64,000 nucleotides of DNA. Source: Thiomargarita sp. Lineage in GTDB: Bacteria; Pseudomonadota; Gammaproteobacteria; Beggiatoales; Beggiatoaceae. Shown here piece after piece: positions 16,024 to 24,901 of this stretch (its first letter is position 1; the number at the start of each line of letters is the position of its first letter). Location: the NCBI GenBank assembly GCA_020721005.1, contig DYNP01000007.1, forward strand, positions 1 to 64,000. The letters are read 5' to 3'. The position numbers and the translations under genes are program-made. The notes under the pieces were generated by a model. It did no database searches. It was given only the letters and a program-made list of their open reading frames with translations, and was not told where the DNA came from.

Positions 16024-17328
16024 ATGGATAAAACTGAATTTGCCCAACGTCGTCAACTGTTAATGGAAATGATGGGCCCCAGTAGCATGGCAATATTGTC
16101 TACCGGTCCCTTAAGAACTCGGAATGGGAATACTGATTACCGTTACCGTCCAGACAGTTACTTTTATTATCTCACTGGTTTTCCAGAGCCAGAGGCTATT
16201 GCTGTCCTCATTCCTGAACGGGAACAAGGTCGTTATATCCTGTTTTGCCGGGAACGGGATCCAGGGAAGGAACTTTGGCATGGCCGTCGAGCTGGTTTAG
16301 AAGGGGCGTGCGACTATTATGGAGCAGATGATGCCTTTCCCATCACTGATATTGATGACATTATACCGGGTCTCATGGAAAGTTGTCGACGTCTTTATTA
16401 TCCCATGGGTCATTATGCCACTTTTGATCAACAGATTATGGATTGGCTCAATCAGTTGCGAGGTCGAATTCGAACCGGGGTGGTCCCACCTCGAGAAATG
16501 GTGGCACTGGATCACCTGTTACAAGAAATGCGTTTGTACAAAAGTCCCGCTGAAATTGCAGTCATGCGCACGGCTGCTGACCTCACTGTGCGAGCTCATA
16601 AACGCGCCATGCAGTGTTGTCGACCGGGCATGTATGAATATCAATTGGCTGCAGAAATTGAATATGAATTTGCCAAGGCGGGTTGTCAGGCGCCTGCCTA
16701 TCCAACTATTGTGGGAGGTGGAGCAAATGGCTGTATTCTCCACTACATAGAGAATTCTGAACCTTTGCAAGAAGGCGATCTTGTCTTGATCGATGCTGGC
16801 GCCGAATTTGATTACTATGCTGCTGACATTACTCGTACTTTTCCAATAAATGGTCGATTCAGTCCTTCCCAAAAAATCATTTATGAACTGGTGCTTAAGG
16901 CTCAAAAAGCCGCTCTGGATACCTTATATCCTGGTCACCATTGGGATGAACCTTATCAAGCAGCGGTGCAAGTAATCACTGAGGGATTGCGGGACCTAGG
17001 ACTGTTGGTTGGCAAACTCGAAGTGTTATTAGAAGAGGAAGCTTATAAACGGTTTTATATGCATCGCATTGGGCATTGGTTGGGTATGGATGTCCATGAT
17101 CCTGGAGAATATAAGGTGGACAATGAATGGCGCCTGTTGGAAGCAGGCATGGTGATGACCATGGAGCCGGGCATTTATATTCCAGCCGCAGATGATATTC
17201 CTCAAGAATGGTGGAACATTGGCGTGAGAATTGAAGATGATGTTCTCATCACTGAGGAAGGTCATGAAGTGTTGACTGCCGAGTTACCGAAATCGGTGTG
17301 GGAAATTGAAGAATTGATGAATAATTGA
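16024..17328 (+). CDS. pepP: Xaa-Pro aminopeptidase P (PepP)
   Basis: A 434-residue M24B metallopeptidase that removes N-terminal residues next to proline. The N-terminal creatinase-like domain (RYRPDSYFYYLTGF) is followed by the pita-bread catalytic domain. The metal ligands are visible in LIDAGAEFDYYAADITRTF (two Asp), HRIGHWLGMDVHD (His), MEPGIYI (Glu) and RIEDDVLIT (Glu). The length equals E. coli PepP (441) closely. It is co-transcribed with ygfB. The hairpin at 17360-17384 is the likely end of transcription. Confidence 0.97.
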   Translation: MDKTEFAQRRQLLMEMMGPSSMAILSTGPLRTRNGNTDYRYRPDSYFYYLTGFPEPEAIAVLIPEREQGRYILFCRERDPGKELWHGRRAGLEGACDYYGADDAFPITDIDDIIPGLMESCRRLYYPMGHYATFDQQIMDWLNQLRGRIRTGVVPPREMVALDHLLQEMRLYKSPAEIAVMRTAADLTVRAHKRAMQCCRPGMYEYQLAAEIEYEFAKAGCQAPAYPTIVGGGANGCILHYIENSEPLQEGDLVLIDAGAEFDYYAADITRTFPINGRFSPSQKIIYELVLKAQKAALDTLYPGHHWDEPYQAAVQVITEGLRDLGLLVGKLEVLLEEEAYKRFYMHRIGHWLGMDVHDPGEYKVDNEWRLLEAGMVMTMEPGIYIPAADDIPQEWWNIGVRIEDDVLITEEGHEVLTAELPKSVWEIEELMNN

Positions 17329-17359
17329 AAACAATCCACTGCGTATTTAGAAAAGGTCA

Positions 17360-17384
17360 AAAAGGGGGCCATTTTCCCCCTTTT
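17360..17384 (+). terminator. Terminator after pepP
   Basis: AAAAGGGGG pairs perfectly with CCCCCTTTT around a 7-base loop, 31 bases after the pepP stop. The U-tract is part of the stem and short, so it is symmetrical and only moderately strong. Confidence 0.65.
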
Positions 17385-17444
17385 GGAGAAATTAACGGCT
17401 ACCCCAATGCCTATTTTAGAAATGAATTTCAACTTTTCTTTTCA

Positions 17445-17453
17445 TGATATAAT
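17445..17453 (+). promoter_or_regulatory. Extended -10 promoter for ctpA
   Basis: TGATATAAT is an extended -10 (TGn plus perfect TATAAT). No good -35 is found at 17 bases. Predicted start of transcription is near 17460, which would make an ATG at 17462 leaderless; this supports the downstream start at 17498. Confidence 0.6.
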
Positions 17454-17497
17454 TGTGACAAATGAACTCTAACGTTAGTTTAGGCACGGAGAAACCC

Positions 17498-18883
17498 ATG
17501 TACATACTGATTCGACATTTACCCGCCCTCGTGATTGGCGCCCTGTTAGGTGCTTTCATTGTATTAGGAACTAGCGTATTGGCGGAGAAAGACGCCAATT
17601 TGTCTATCCCCTTTGAGGAACTTCGTACATTTACCGAAGTATTTTACAAGATAAAAACTGATTATGTGGAAGAAGTGGGGGATAAAAATCTCTTGGAAAA
17701 CGCCATTCAAGGAATGCTTACCGGGCTTGATCCCCATTCTGGCTATTTGACTCCGGATGCTTACCAGGAACTGAGTATAAGTACAGGTGGAGAATTCGGG
17801 GGACTGGGTATTGAGGTAGGCATGGAAGACGGTTTTATCAAGGTCATTGCCCCCATTGATGATACTCCAGCCCAGAGAGCTGGCATCAAAAGTGGAGACT
17901 TAATCATTCGTTTAGATGATACTCCAATCAAGGGCATGAATTTAAATGATGCCGTCAAATTGATGCGGGGCAAACCGGGCACCCCTATCAAGTTGACAGT
18001 AGTGCGGGAAAAAGAAGAGAAACCGTTGACCATTGAGATCATCCGGGACATCATTCAAATTAAAAGTGTTAAATATCAAACACTTGAACCCGGCTATGGC
18101 TATATCCGAGTCAGCCATTTTCAAGCCCACACCACTGATGATCTTAGAAAAGCCACGGAAACATTCAAAAAAGAAAATTCCCAGTTGAAAGGATTAATTT
18201 TAGACTTGCGGAATAATCCAGGGGGCGTTTTGCAAGCCGCAGTGGGAGTTTCCGATGCTTTTTTGAAAGAAGGACTGATTGTTTATACCGAAGGTCGAGT
18301 AGAAGATTCCTCCCTAAAATTCAGCGCTAAGCCTGATGACTGGGTAGACGGTGCCCCTATGGTCGTCTTGGTCAACAATGGCTCCGCCTCAGCCTCCGAA
18401 ATTGTCGCCGGCGCTCTCCAAGACCACAAACGTGCCATCATCATGGGCAATAAAACTTTCGGCAAAGGCTCAGTACAAACCATCATTGCCATGGCCAACA
18501 ATTCTGCCCTCAAATTGACCACGGCCCGTTATTACACTCCTTTAGGTCGCTCCATTCAAGCACAAGGTATTCAACCTGATATCACCTTGAAAAAGGTAGA
18601 AATTGCCTCGGTGGAACATGAAGAGGAACTTGATGATCTCAAAGAATCAGATTTAAGTGGGCATCTTGACAATCCCACACAATCCAAATCCACCTCTCCA
18701 GAAGAAACAACAGAAACCGCTCCCCCTAAAACTCCTCCAAAACCAGTCACAGAGCCTTCAACTCCTGCAAAAACCGAAGAGCCTTTAAGCAAAGAAGAAC
18801 CTCTGATCAAACGAGACTATGCACTTTATGAAGCCCTTAATTTACTTAAAGGGCTTGATATTGTTAGAAAAAATCCCTCTTGA
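17498..18883 (+). CDS. ctpA: Carboxy-terminal processing protease (S41, CtpA/Prc type)
   Basis: A 461-residue S41 peptidase. The start at 17498 was chosen because CGGAG lies 7 bases before it; an in-frame ATG at 17462 has no ribosome site. An N-terminal signal-anchor (about 7-29) places it in the periplasm. A PDZ domain spans about 95-175 (GGLGIEVG, PAQRAGIKSGD). The Ser-Lys dyad is Ser298 in NGSASASEIVAGAL and Lys323 in FGKGSVQT. After the protease domain, about 375-460 is Pro/Glu/Thr/Lys-rich and probably disordered, ending in a short helical segment. It trims C termini of periplasmic proteins. It is followed 17 bases later by yajL. Confidence 0.94.
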   Translation: MYILIRHLPALVIGALLGAFIVLGTSVLAEKDANLSIPFEELRTFTEVFYKIKTDYVEEVGDKNLLENAIQGMLTGLDPHSGYLTPDAYQELSISTGGEFGGLGIEVGMEDGFIKVIAPIDDTPAQRAGIKSGDLIIRLDDTPIKGMNLNDAVKLMRGKPGTPIKLTVVREKEEKPLTIEIIRDIIQIKSVKYQTLEPGYGYIRVSHFQAHTTDDLRKATETFKKENSQLKGLILDLRNNPGGVLQAAVGVSDAFLKEGLIVYTEGRVEDSSLKFSAKPDDWVDGAPMVVLVNNGSASASEIVAGALQDHKRAIIMGNKTFGKGSVQTIIAMANNSALKLTTARYYTPLGRSIQAQGIQPDITLKKVEIASVEHEEELDDLKESDLSGHLDNPTQSKSTSPEETTETAPPKTPPKPVTEPSTPAKTEEPLSKEEPLIKRDYALYEALNLLKGLDIVRKNPS

Positions 18884-18900
18884 CCTAAGGAGAATACGTT

Positions 18901-19458
18901 ATGCCAACTGTATTGGTCCCATTGGCCCAAGGCTGTGAAGAATTGGAAGCAGTAACAATCATCGACCTGTTGCGGCGAGCCGGCATTCAAGTCATCAGTG
19001 CCGGCTTAGATGAACAACCTGTCACTGCCAGCCGTGGTGTCGTGCTGATCCCGGACATGACTTTGGATCAAGCTATACAACAATATTCCTTTGACATGGT
19101 GGCTTTGCCCGGGGGATTGCCGGGCGCTGATCACCTAAATCAAGATCCTCGTATTCAAAAATTGCTAAAAGACATGCACCAACAAGGCAAATATACAGCA
19201 GCCATTTGTGCGGCTCCAAAAGTGCTGGCCACCGCCGGTCTATTAGAAAATCGCACCACCACCAGTTATCCTGGCGTGTTGGAAAGTTTGACCTTACCAA
19301 CCACCCGGATTACCAATGAATCGGTGGTTAAAGATGGTTTTATCATCACCTCGCGTGGACCAGGGACGGCTATGGATTTCGCCCTCACTCTCATAGAAAC
19401 TCTTATGGGACCGAGTGTGCGTAAAAATGTAGAAACTGCTCTGGTTCGAGCGGGATAA
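18901..19458 (+). CDS. yajL: DJ-1/YajL family protein
   Basis: A 185-residue DJ-1/PfpI family protein. The nucleophile elbow is YTAAICAAPKVLA with the conserved Cys, and the acidic partner is the Glu in CEELEAV. GPGTAMDFALTLIE is characteristic of the YajL/ThiJ branch. Members act as redox-sensitive chaperones or protein/DNA deglycases, a disputed role. AAGGAG precedes the ATG. It lies just after ctpA on the same strand. Confidence 0.92.
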   Translation: MPTVLVPLAQGCEELEAVTIIDLLRRAGIQVISAGLDEQPVTASRGVVLIPDMTLDQAIQQYSFDMVALPGGLPGADHLNQDPRIQKLLKDMHQQGKYTAAICAAPKVLATAGLLENRTTTSYPGVLESLTLPTTRITNESVVKDGFIITSRGPGTAMDFALTLIETLMGPSVRKNVETALVRAG

Positions 19459-19543
19459 ACTCTTGGCAATTTGGATTGGAGTTTACAATTTTCTTGAACT
19501 CCAATGCCAAGAGAATTTAATATCCACCCAGAGGAACCACATC

Positions 19544-21514
19544 ATGAGTTTACTGATGGATGCTCTAAAAAAAGCCGATCAAGCCCAAAAAAATCACTCC
19601 TCTCTATCTAACCAATCTCCATTATCTCCTCCCACCTATCAAGAAGATCCGTTAGAATCTCCCCCTTCCCTGCTTGGTAGCAAGGAAGTAACTAAAAATA
19701 ACTCCCTAACAGAAACCACATCAAAAGACTCACCGTCCTCCCCCTTTGTGCTCCAAGAAGAAAAGGACTATACTCTTGAATTTGAAAAATTGGGGGCAGA
19801 GACCGACAATTTTGAAACTCCCATTTCTCAAGAGCATCAGTCGCAAGCCCTTGAATTTGAACTGATAGAATTGATTGAGGACCTTGACACTCCCACAGTG
19901 CTCAAGGTGGAAGAACTCCCCGATTCCAGCACTCATAATTGGGATGAAGAATTGTTGCCGCAATTTCAAAAAGAGGGACCATTGGCAATTGATTCTATGG
20001 CTACACGCAATTCTTCAACCCCAGGTTTTGAAAACGTTGCAAATAATTTTGACACCCCCAAATCCCAAAAATCAATCCCTCTATTCACTCTTCAAAAAAC
20101 AGCCGACGACGACCCTTTGGAGGACAATATCGCTTCTAAATTATTGGGGGACGCCACGGAACTTGAGCACATTCCCAAATCAACTGCTGCCACCTCTCCC
20201 CAAAATTCCCCCAGTCCCGCCAAGGCTCAACGATTGTTAACTGCTCGCCAAAAAACGGGAAGTTCCGGAACATGGCGGAAGAAATTGCTGTATTCCACAC
20301 TTGTTCTCACTCTTATCAGTTTGGGAGGATTTTACTACTATTATGAATTCCTTATTCTCCAAGATCAAGTGGTTCCTTATCGACCTGGGCTCAAATTAAC
20401 CACCCCTTCTCCTTCAAACAGCAATTCCCTTGGTTCCTCCAATCAGCAGTCCCAAGTTCAAAAATTGGCCGTTTCTTCTCCTAAAGCCCCGGTTACCGAA
20501 TCAGTTTCTGCCCCAACAAATCCTTCCCCCCCTATCACCGAATCCATACCCATGGGGGAAATAATTCCTACTGAAACTGAAAAAACAGTTTTGGAACAAT
20601 CTGTTCCCAAACCTTCCAATGCAGGATTAACAGAAACTGAGGCAACAACCAATAATTCCAATTCCGCTGAAACGGTTCGCAATTCTACTGAAATGGCTCG
20701 TTTGAGCGGAATAATTCCTCAAGAGACCGTTCAAGCAATTGATAAAAAACAGTCTACTCAAACTGGAAAATCTGGCAAAACGGTAGAAAAACTTGTTTTA
20801 CCCACCTCAATTCCAAATCCTCCTTTGCCTACTGAATCTTCCAAAACTATTCCCTCTTCTCCTGATTCCCAAACTCCTTCCCCCCAAGAAGAAAAACTTC
20901 AATTGCAGAAAAAATTGAGTTCCATAAATGTTGAACTTACAGAGGCTTACCATGCTTTTCAACAAGGCAACTGGGGATTAGCTCAACAAATTTATACCCA
21001 AATTCTACAGCAAGATGAGCGCAATAAAGATGCATTGTTGGGACTGGCAGCCATCGCTGCTCAACAGGGAGATAAGGGTAAGGCTCAACATTATTATCAA
21101 CAGGTATTGTATTTTTATCCTCAAGATTTTGATGCTCAAGCGGGGTTAGTTGCCAATCTTGGCAATTCTTCAACCACGACTGAAAGTCAGTTAAAATTGC
21201 TTTTAGCCCGTTCCCCGGAAACGGCTCACTTGCATTTTAGTTTGGGTAATCTTTATGCCAATCAAGGACGTTGGCCACAGGCTCAACAGGCTTATTTTGA
21301 GGCTTACCGTTATGAGAATAATCGGGCAGATTATACTTATAACTTGGCTATCAGTTTGGATCAAATTAATCAGCCGCAAGCTGCTTTGGATTATTATCAA
21401 AAAAGTTTGCAATTGGCTCAACATCAGGCAATTAATTTTAATTTACAATCGGTTCAACAACGCATTCGCACTTTACAAAAACAGGTGGCCAGCTCTGCCC
21501 TAAAGGCTAATTAG
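19544..21514 (+). CDS. TPR membrane protein of a type II/IV secretion-like system (MshN/GspB-like)
   Basis: A 656-residue protein. The start at 19544 gives MSLLMDALKKADQAQK, the standard opening of GspB/MshN-type pilus and secretion accessory proteins, with AGAGG upstream. Residues 20-240 are polar and low-complexity. One transmembrane helix lies near 245-267 (YSTLVLTLISLGGFYYYYEF). A Pro/Ser/Thr/Glu-rich periplasmic linker follows (about 275-470). Four or so TPR repeats complete the C terminus (about 480-640; AYHAFQQGNWGLAQQIYTQI, HYYQQVLYFYPQDFDAQ). It is directly followed by a GspE-like ATPase, which supports a role in pilus or secretion assembly. No pilin, GspF or secretin gene is adjacent. 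Confidence 0.75.
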   Translation: MSLLMDALKKADQAQKNHSSLSNQSPLSPPTYQEDPLESPPSLLGSKEVTKNNSLTETTSKDSPSSPFVLQEEKDYTLEFEKLGAETDNFETPISQEHQSQALEFELIELIEDLDTPTVLKVEELPDSSTHNWDEELLPQFQKEGPLAIDSMATRNSSTPGFENVANNFDTPKSQKSIPLFTLQKTADDDPLEDNIASKLLGDATELEHIPKSTAATSPQNSPSPAKAQRLLTARQKTGSSGTWRKKLLYSTLVLTLISLGGFYYYYEFLILQDQVVPYRPGLKLTTPSPSNSNSLGSSNQQSQVQKLAVSSPKAPVTESVSAPTNPSPPITESIPMGEIIPTETEKTVLEQSVPKPSNAGLTETEATTNNSNSAETVRNSTEMARLSGIIPQETVQAIDKKQSTQTGKSGKTVEKLVLPTSIPNPPLPTESSKTIPSSPDSQTPSPQEEKLQLQKKLSSINVELTEAYHAFQQGNWGLAQQIYTQILQQDERNKDALLGLAAIAAQQGDKGKAQHYYQQVLYFYPQDFDAQAGLVANLGNSSTTTESQLKLLLARSPETAHLHFSLGNLYANQGRWPQAQQAYFEAYRYENNRADYTYNLAISLDQINQPQAALDYYQKSLQLAQHQAINFNLQSVQQRIRTLQKQVASSALKAN

Positions 21515-21523
21515 TTTCCGTTT

Positions 21524-23224
21524 ATGAATCCCACTTTACATAATCGCTTGAGTGAAATTTTGCTTGAGCAACGCATTATCACTCCTGATCAGCTTAAAAT
21601 CGCTTTGACTGAGCAGAAAAAAATCGAGGCGCCACTGGATAAAATTTTGGTGCAGTTGGGTTTTGTCTCGGAAGCAGTTATGCGAGATTTGCTCAGTGAG
21701 ACTTTGGGTCAAGACAGTGTTGATCTTTCAAAAATCATTGTAGATCATGAAGTTGTTCTCCTAGTTCCCAAACATCTGGCTTATCGTTACATTTTAGCCC
21801 CCATCAGTTTTGAGAGAAAAACCAATACCTTGATTGTGGCCATGGCTGATGTGTTCAATATTTTGGCCATCGATCAGTTGTCCAGTCATATTGGTAACAA
21901 TGTTAAAATTGAGCCGGTCTTGGCTGGGGAAGCGGAAATTATCAATGCATTGGATAATCTTTATGGTTTTGATCTTTCGATTGATGGGATTTTAAATGAG
22001 ATTGAGACTGGAGAGGTTGATTATCAAAGCTTGCCAACCAATCGTGGAGAATACAGTCAACCTTTTGTGCGTTTGGTGGATGCGTTGTTTTCTGACGCCG
22101 TTAAACGAAGTGCTTCCGATATTCATTTTGAGCCGGAGAAGGGGTTTTTACGGATTCGTTATCGGATCGATGGGGTGCTTCAGCAAATTCGCAGTCTCCA
22201 CCGAAATTATTGGTCAGCTATTGCGGTGAGAATCAAGGTGATGGCCAATTTAAATATTGCTGAGAATCGTATTCCCCAAGATGGCAGAATTACATTGAGT
22301 TTGGTGGGGCGGGCTATTGATTTTCGGGTGTCGGTGCAGCCCACAGTTTATGGAGAGAATATTGTTTTGAGAATTCTCGATAGCGAGAAGGGCATTATGG
22401 ATTTGGATAAGATGGGATTATCTGAGGGTAATTTGATGGCGTTAAAGTTGATGATTGCACGTCCGGAAGGTGTGATTCTCATCACAGGACCTACTGGGAG
22501 TGGAAAGACAACGACTTTGTATTCTATTCTCAGGCATCTTAATCGGGAAGAAGTCAATATCGTAACTTTGGAAGATCCGGTGGAGTATGTGCTGGGTCAG
22601 GTGCGACAGACCGCGGTGAATGAGGCGGTGAAGTTGGATTTTGCCACGGGAATTCGTTCGATGATGCGTCAAGATCCAGATATTATTTTGGTGGGGGAAA
22701 TTCGAGATGAAGATACTGCAGAAATGGCTTTTCGGGCAGCAATGACTGGGCATCAGGTGTATTCGACTTTACATACCAATTCGGCAATTGGGGCAATTCC
22801 CCGGTTGTCCGATATTGGAATTTTGCCGGATATTATGGCGGAAAATATTATTGGAGTTGTAGGGCAGCGTTTGGTGCGCAGGTTGTGTCCTGAGTGCAAA
22901 CAGATCTATTCTCCGGATGATTTGCGGCGTCGTTTGTTGAAATTGCCGGCTGGACAAGAGTGTATGATTTATGCTCCTGATCAATGTGAGCGTTGTTCTC
23001 AAAGAGGTTATAAGGGGCGATTTGCATTGATGGAAATTTTTCGCCTTGAGGAGTCATTGCAGGATTTGATTGCCCATCGAGCCACTACTTCTGATATTCG
23101 CAAACATGCCCAACAGGTGGGTTTTCATACTTTAGCCCAAGATGGAATTCGACGCATTTTGGAGGGAGTTACCAGTTTGGAAGAGGTGTCTAGGGTGGTG
23201 GATTTGACCAGCCATTATGGATGA
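21524..23224 (+). CDS. Type II secretion/type IV pilus assembly ATPase (GspE/MshE/PilB family)
   Basis: A 566-residue assembly ATPase. The N-terminal region (about 1-150) resembles the MshEN c-di-GMP-binding domain: RLSEILLEQ...QLKIAL is degenerate, while LDKILVQLGFVSEAVMRDLL fits better. The ATPase part has Walker A GPTGSGKTT (about 325-333), the Asp box and Walker B DPDIILVGEIRDEDT, the His box TGHQVYSTLHTN and a C-x2-C...C-x2-C zinc element (CPEC, CERC). It lies 9 bases after the TPR protein. The partner inner-membrane protein GspF/MshG is missing; a MITE begins 74 bases after the stop. Confidence 0.9.
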   Translation: MNPTLHNRLSEILLEQRIITPDQLKIALTEQKKIEAPLDKILVQLGFVSEAVMRDLLSETLGQDSVDLSKIIVDHEVVLLVPKHLAYRYILAPISFERKTNTLIVAMADVFNILAIDQLSSHIGNNVKIEPVLAGEAEIINALDNLYGFDLSIDGILNEIETGEVDYQSLPTNRGEYSQPFVRLVDALFSDAVKRSASDIHFEPEKGFLRIRYRIDGVLQQIRSLHRNYWSAIAVRIKVMANLNIAENRIPQDGRITLSLVGRAIDFRVSVQPTVYGENIVLRILDSEKGIMDLDKMGLSEGNLMALKLMIARPEGVILITGPTGSGKTTTLYSILRHLNREEVNIVTLEDPVEYVLGQVRQTAVNEAVKLDFATGIRSMMRQDPDIILVGEIRDEDTAEMAFRAAMTGHQVYSTLHTNSAIGAIPRLSDIGILPDIMAENIIGVVGQRLVRRLCPECKQIYSPDDLRRRLLKLPAGQECMIYAPDQCERCSQRGYKGRFALMEIFRLEESLQDLIAHRATTSDIRKHAQQVGFHTLAQDGIRRILEGVTSLEEVSRVVDLTSHYG

Positions 23225-23297
23225 TTTTATTCAGGTTTAGAGAGAGAATATTGGCCGTGGGCACATGTTCCTACTGGATTTTATTGTGATTAGCCAT

Positions 23298-23633
23298 TAG
23301 ACTTCTTGCAAAAGAAAATGATGCGATAAAGATGAGATATGAAAAAATAAAGGGGAAATCTCCGTTGGAGTGGAGGCTTTAACCGGCCAGCGGTAGGCCC
23401 TTGCAATTTATGTATGTGGGGTGATGCTTACGTCTGAGGAGTTGGAGTGGAGGCTTTAGCCGGCCAGCGGTAGTCCTTTGCAATTTATGTATGTGGGGTA
23501 ATGCTTACGTCTGAGAAGTTGGAGTGGAGGCTTTAGCCGGCCAGCAGTACCGGCTAAAGCCTCCACTCCAAGGTATCTTAACTGAGGGGCAATTCTCATT
23601 TTTTGATGATCGCATATTTTTGCAAGAGGTCTA
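23298..23633. mobile_element. MITE-like element with TIRs and internal 77-bp repeats
   Basis: The ends are inverted repeats (left TAGACTTCTTGCAAAAG, right TAGACCTCTTGCAAAAA in reverse complement). Inside are two full 77-bp units starting at 23364 and 23441 and a third start at 23518. The third arm, TTGGAGTGGAGGCTTTAGCC plus GG, snaps back on a perfect 22-bp inverted copy at its right. No transposase frame is present. TA flanks both ends. A shorter relative lies at 53143-53366 and a fragment at 1-62. The TIR resembles IS5-group ends, by inference only. Confidence 0.82.
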
Positions 23634-23638
23634 TTGTT

Positions 23639-24361
23639 TTATTCAGAGATAATTTTAAAGCGAGAAGAGGATTGGCCGCGGGCATATCCATATAAAATGT
23701 CGACCGTGATGGGCAGTTGGCCATTGGGAAGACGATAATGTTCATAATTTTCATACAGGTGTTGAAGAGCTTGTTTTCCAGCCAAGTGGGTGGCTGGAGT
23801 GATTAAGCGAATGGCTTTTATTTTTTTGAGCAGGCGTTGCAAGTCTTTCACTTGGGAACAGTGCAGTTCAAAATGATCCAGGTCCACCACTGGATCGACA
23901 AACTGGGCGGTAAGCAGGGCATCTCCTAAGGTGGGTAGGTCTGGCAAGTAATTGGGCAGAGGAGTTATCCAGCTGTTTCGTAACTCCATCAGGGTGTTGG
24001 TGCCGTGAGTGATAAACAGGAGGACGCCTTCTGGAGCCAGTACTCGGGACCATTCGGCCAGTAAGGGACCAAAGTTTTGGCTCCAAGGGAATAGACCTTG
24101 AGCAAGGAGTAAGTCGACGCTGTGATCTTGAAAAGGCAGGGGGGAATTGGGTAGGTGAAGTGGTTGATCGTTAGGCGGGTTTAGGGTATTCAAGCGGGCG
24201 TTTGGATACAGTCCCTGTATCTGGAGTAGCAGGGGGTTGGAATCAATGCCTAGATAAAGTATTGATTGTGGGTGCAGGGTTAACCATTCGAGGCGAGTGA
24301 TGAGGGATTGATGGGTGTTGTTGACGATGAACTGTGGCAGGGATTCATGGGGAAAGGTCAT
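23639..24361 (-). CDS. BioC-like SAM-dependent methyltransferase, degenerate motif I
   Basis: A 240-residue protein with the Methyltransf_11/BioC layout. The motif I position reads ILYLGIDSNPLLLQ instead of a Gly-rich loop, motif II/III-like LPFQDHSVDLLLAQGLFPWS and WSRVLAPEGVLLFITHG are good, and the C terminus LPITVDILYGYARG resembles that of malonyl-ACP methyltransferases. The SAM-binding Gly residues are largely lost, so activity is doubtful. No other bio genes are nearby. The MITE's right end is 5 bases beyond its stop codon. Confidence 0.65.
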   Translation of the reverse strand: MTFPHESLPQFIVNNTHQSLITRLEWLTLHPQSILYLGIDSNPLLLQIQGLYPNARLNTLNPPNDQPLHLPNSPLPFQDHSVDLLLAQGLFPWSQNFGPLLAEWSRVLAPEGVLLFITHGTNTLMELRNSWITPLPNYLPDLPTLGDALLTAQFVDPVVDLDHFELHCSQVKDLQRLLKKIKAIRLITPATHLAGKQALQHLYENYEHYRLPNGQLPITVDILYGYARGQSSSRFKIISE

Positions 24362-24484
24362 CGAGTCAAGTCTTTAGTCTTGAAAAGGGGGGAAAGAGAG
24401 TGATTTAGGAATTTATAGCGAAGGTTGTTGATAGCGACAACTGGAGGGGAATTTCAAATGAAAGGGAGGGTACAATCAAAAAGG

Positions 24485-24560
24485 TGGTGGCCAGACCGTG
24501 AATCGAACACGGGACACAGGGATTTTCAGTCCCTTGCTCTACCAACTGAGCTATCTGGCC
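24485..24560 (-). tRNA. tRNA-Phe (GAA)
   Basis: A 76-base cloverleaf on the minus strand begins GGCCAGATAGCTCAGTTGGT. It has anticodon loop CTGAAAA (anticodon at 24525-24527 on the plus strand as TTC), T-arm GTGTTCGATTCAC and encoded CCA. The acceptor stem GGCCAGA pairs with TCTGGCC. Confidence 0.97.
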
Positions 24561-24582
24561 CCTTTCAAATAATTGAGACAAT

Positions 24583-24611
24583 ATTAAATCAGTTTTTTAA
24601 GAGCTTGTCAA
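24583..24611 (-). promoter_or_regulatory. Promoter of tRNA-Phe
   Basis: On the minus strand TTGACA (24606-24611), a 17-base spacer and TTTAAT (24583-24588; 5 of 6). The predicted start lies about 15 bases before the mature tRNA. Confidence 0.7.
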
Positions 24612-24655
24612 GTGTTTTATGCAAATCTAAGCCGACAATAAGTTAGGGACAGAAG

Positions 24656-24901
24656 TCAGTTGTTGAGGGGGTCTCCAAACAAAAATTTTCTCATTTCCTC
24701 TTCCAACATTTTCCGGACTTTGGGATCGACTGGGGAGATGCGGTATTCATTGATAATCATGGTTTGTTGGCGTAACCACATTTGCCAAGCTTCTTGAGAA
24801 ATGTGCTCATAAATTTGTTTGCCTAATTCCCCTGGATAAGGCAGGAATTCTAATCCTTCCGCTTCTTTGGCAAGTTTAACACAGTTAACCCTACGTGTCA
24901 T
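24656..24901 (-). CDS. yggX: Probable Fe(2+)-trafficking protein YggX
   Basis: An 81-residue protein with the YggX signature: [35 protein letters not shown] and [14 protein letters not shown]. It protects Fe-S clusters and is thought to move iron. The conserved Cys is at position 7. Its start overlaps the end of mutY by 11 bases, the usual gammaproteobacterial pairing, implying translational coupling. Confidence 0.97.
   Translation of the reverse strand: MTRRVNCVKLAKEAEGLEFLPYPGELGKQIYEHISQEAWQMWLRQQTMIINEYRISPVDPKVRKMLEEEMRKFLFGDPLNN

Noticed and set aside
23364-23571. CRISPR array, considered because of the regular repeats
   Set aside because: Only two full 77-bp units with the same, not variable, intervening sequence, inside TIRs; no cas genes.
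24425-24646. 73-residue open frame
   Set aside because: It runs across the tRNA-Phe gene on the opposite strand; its codons are tRNA sequence.
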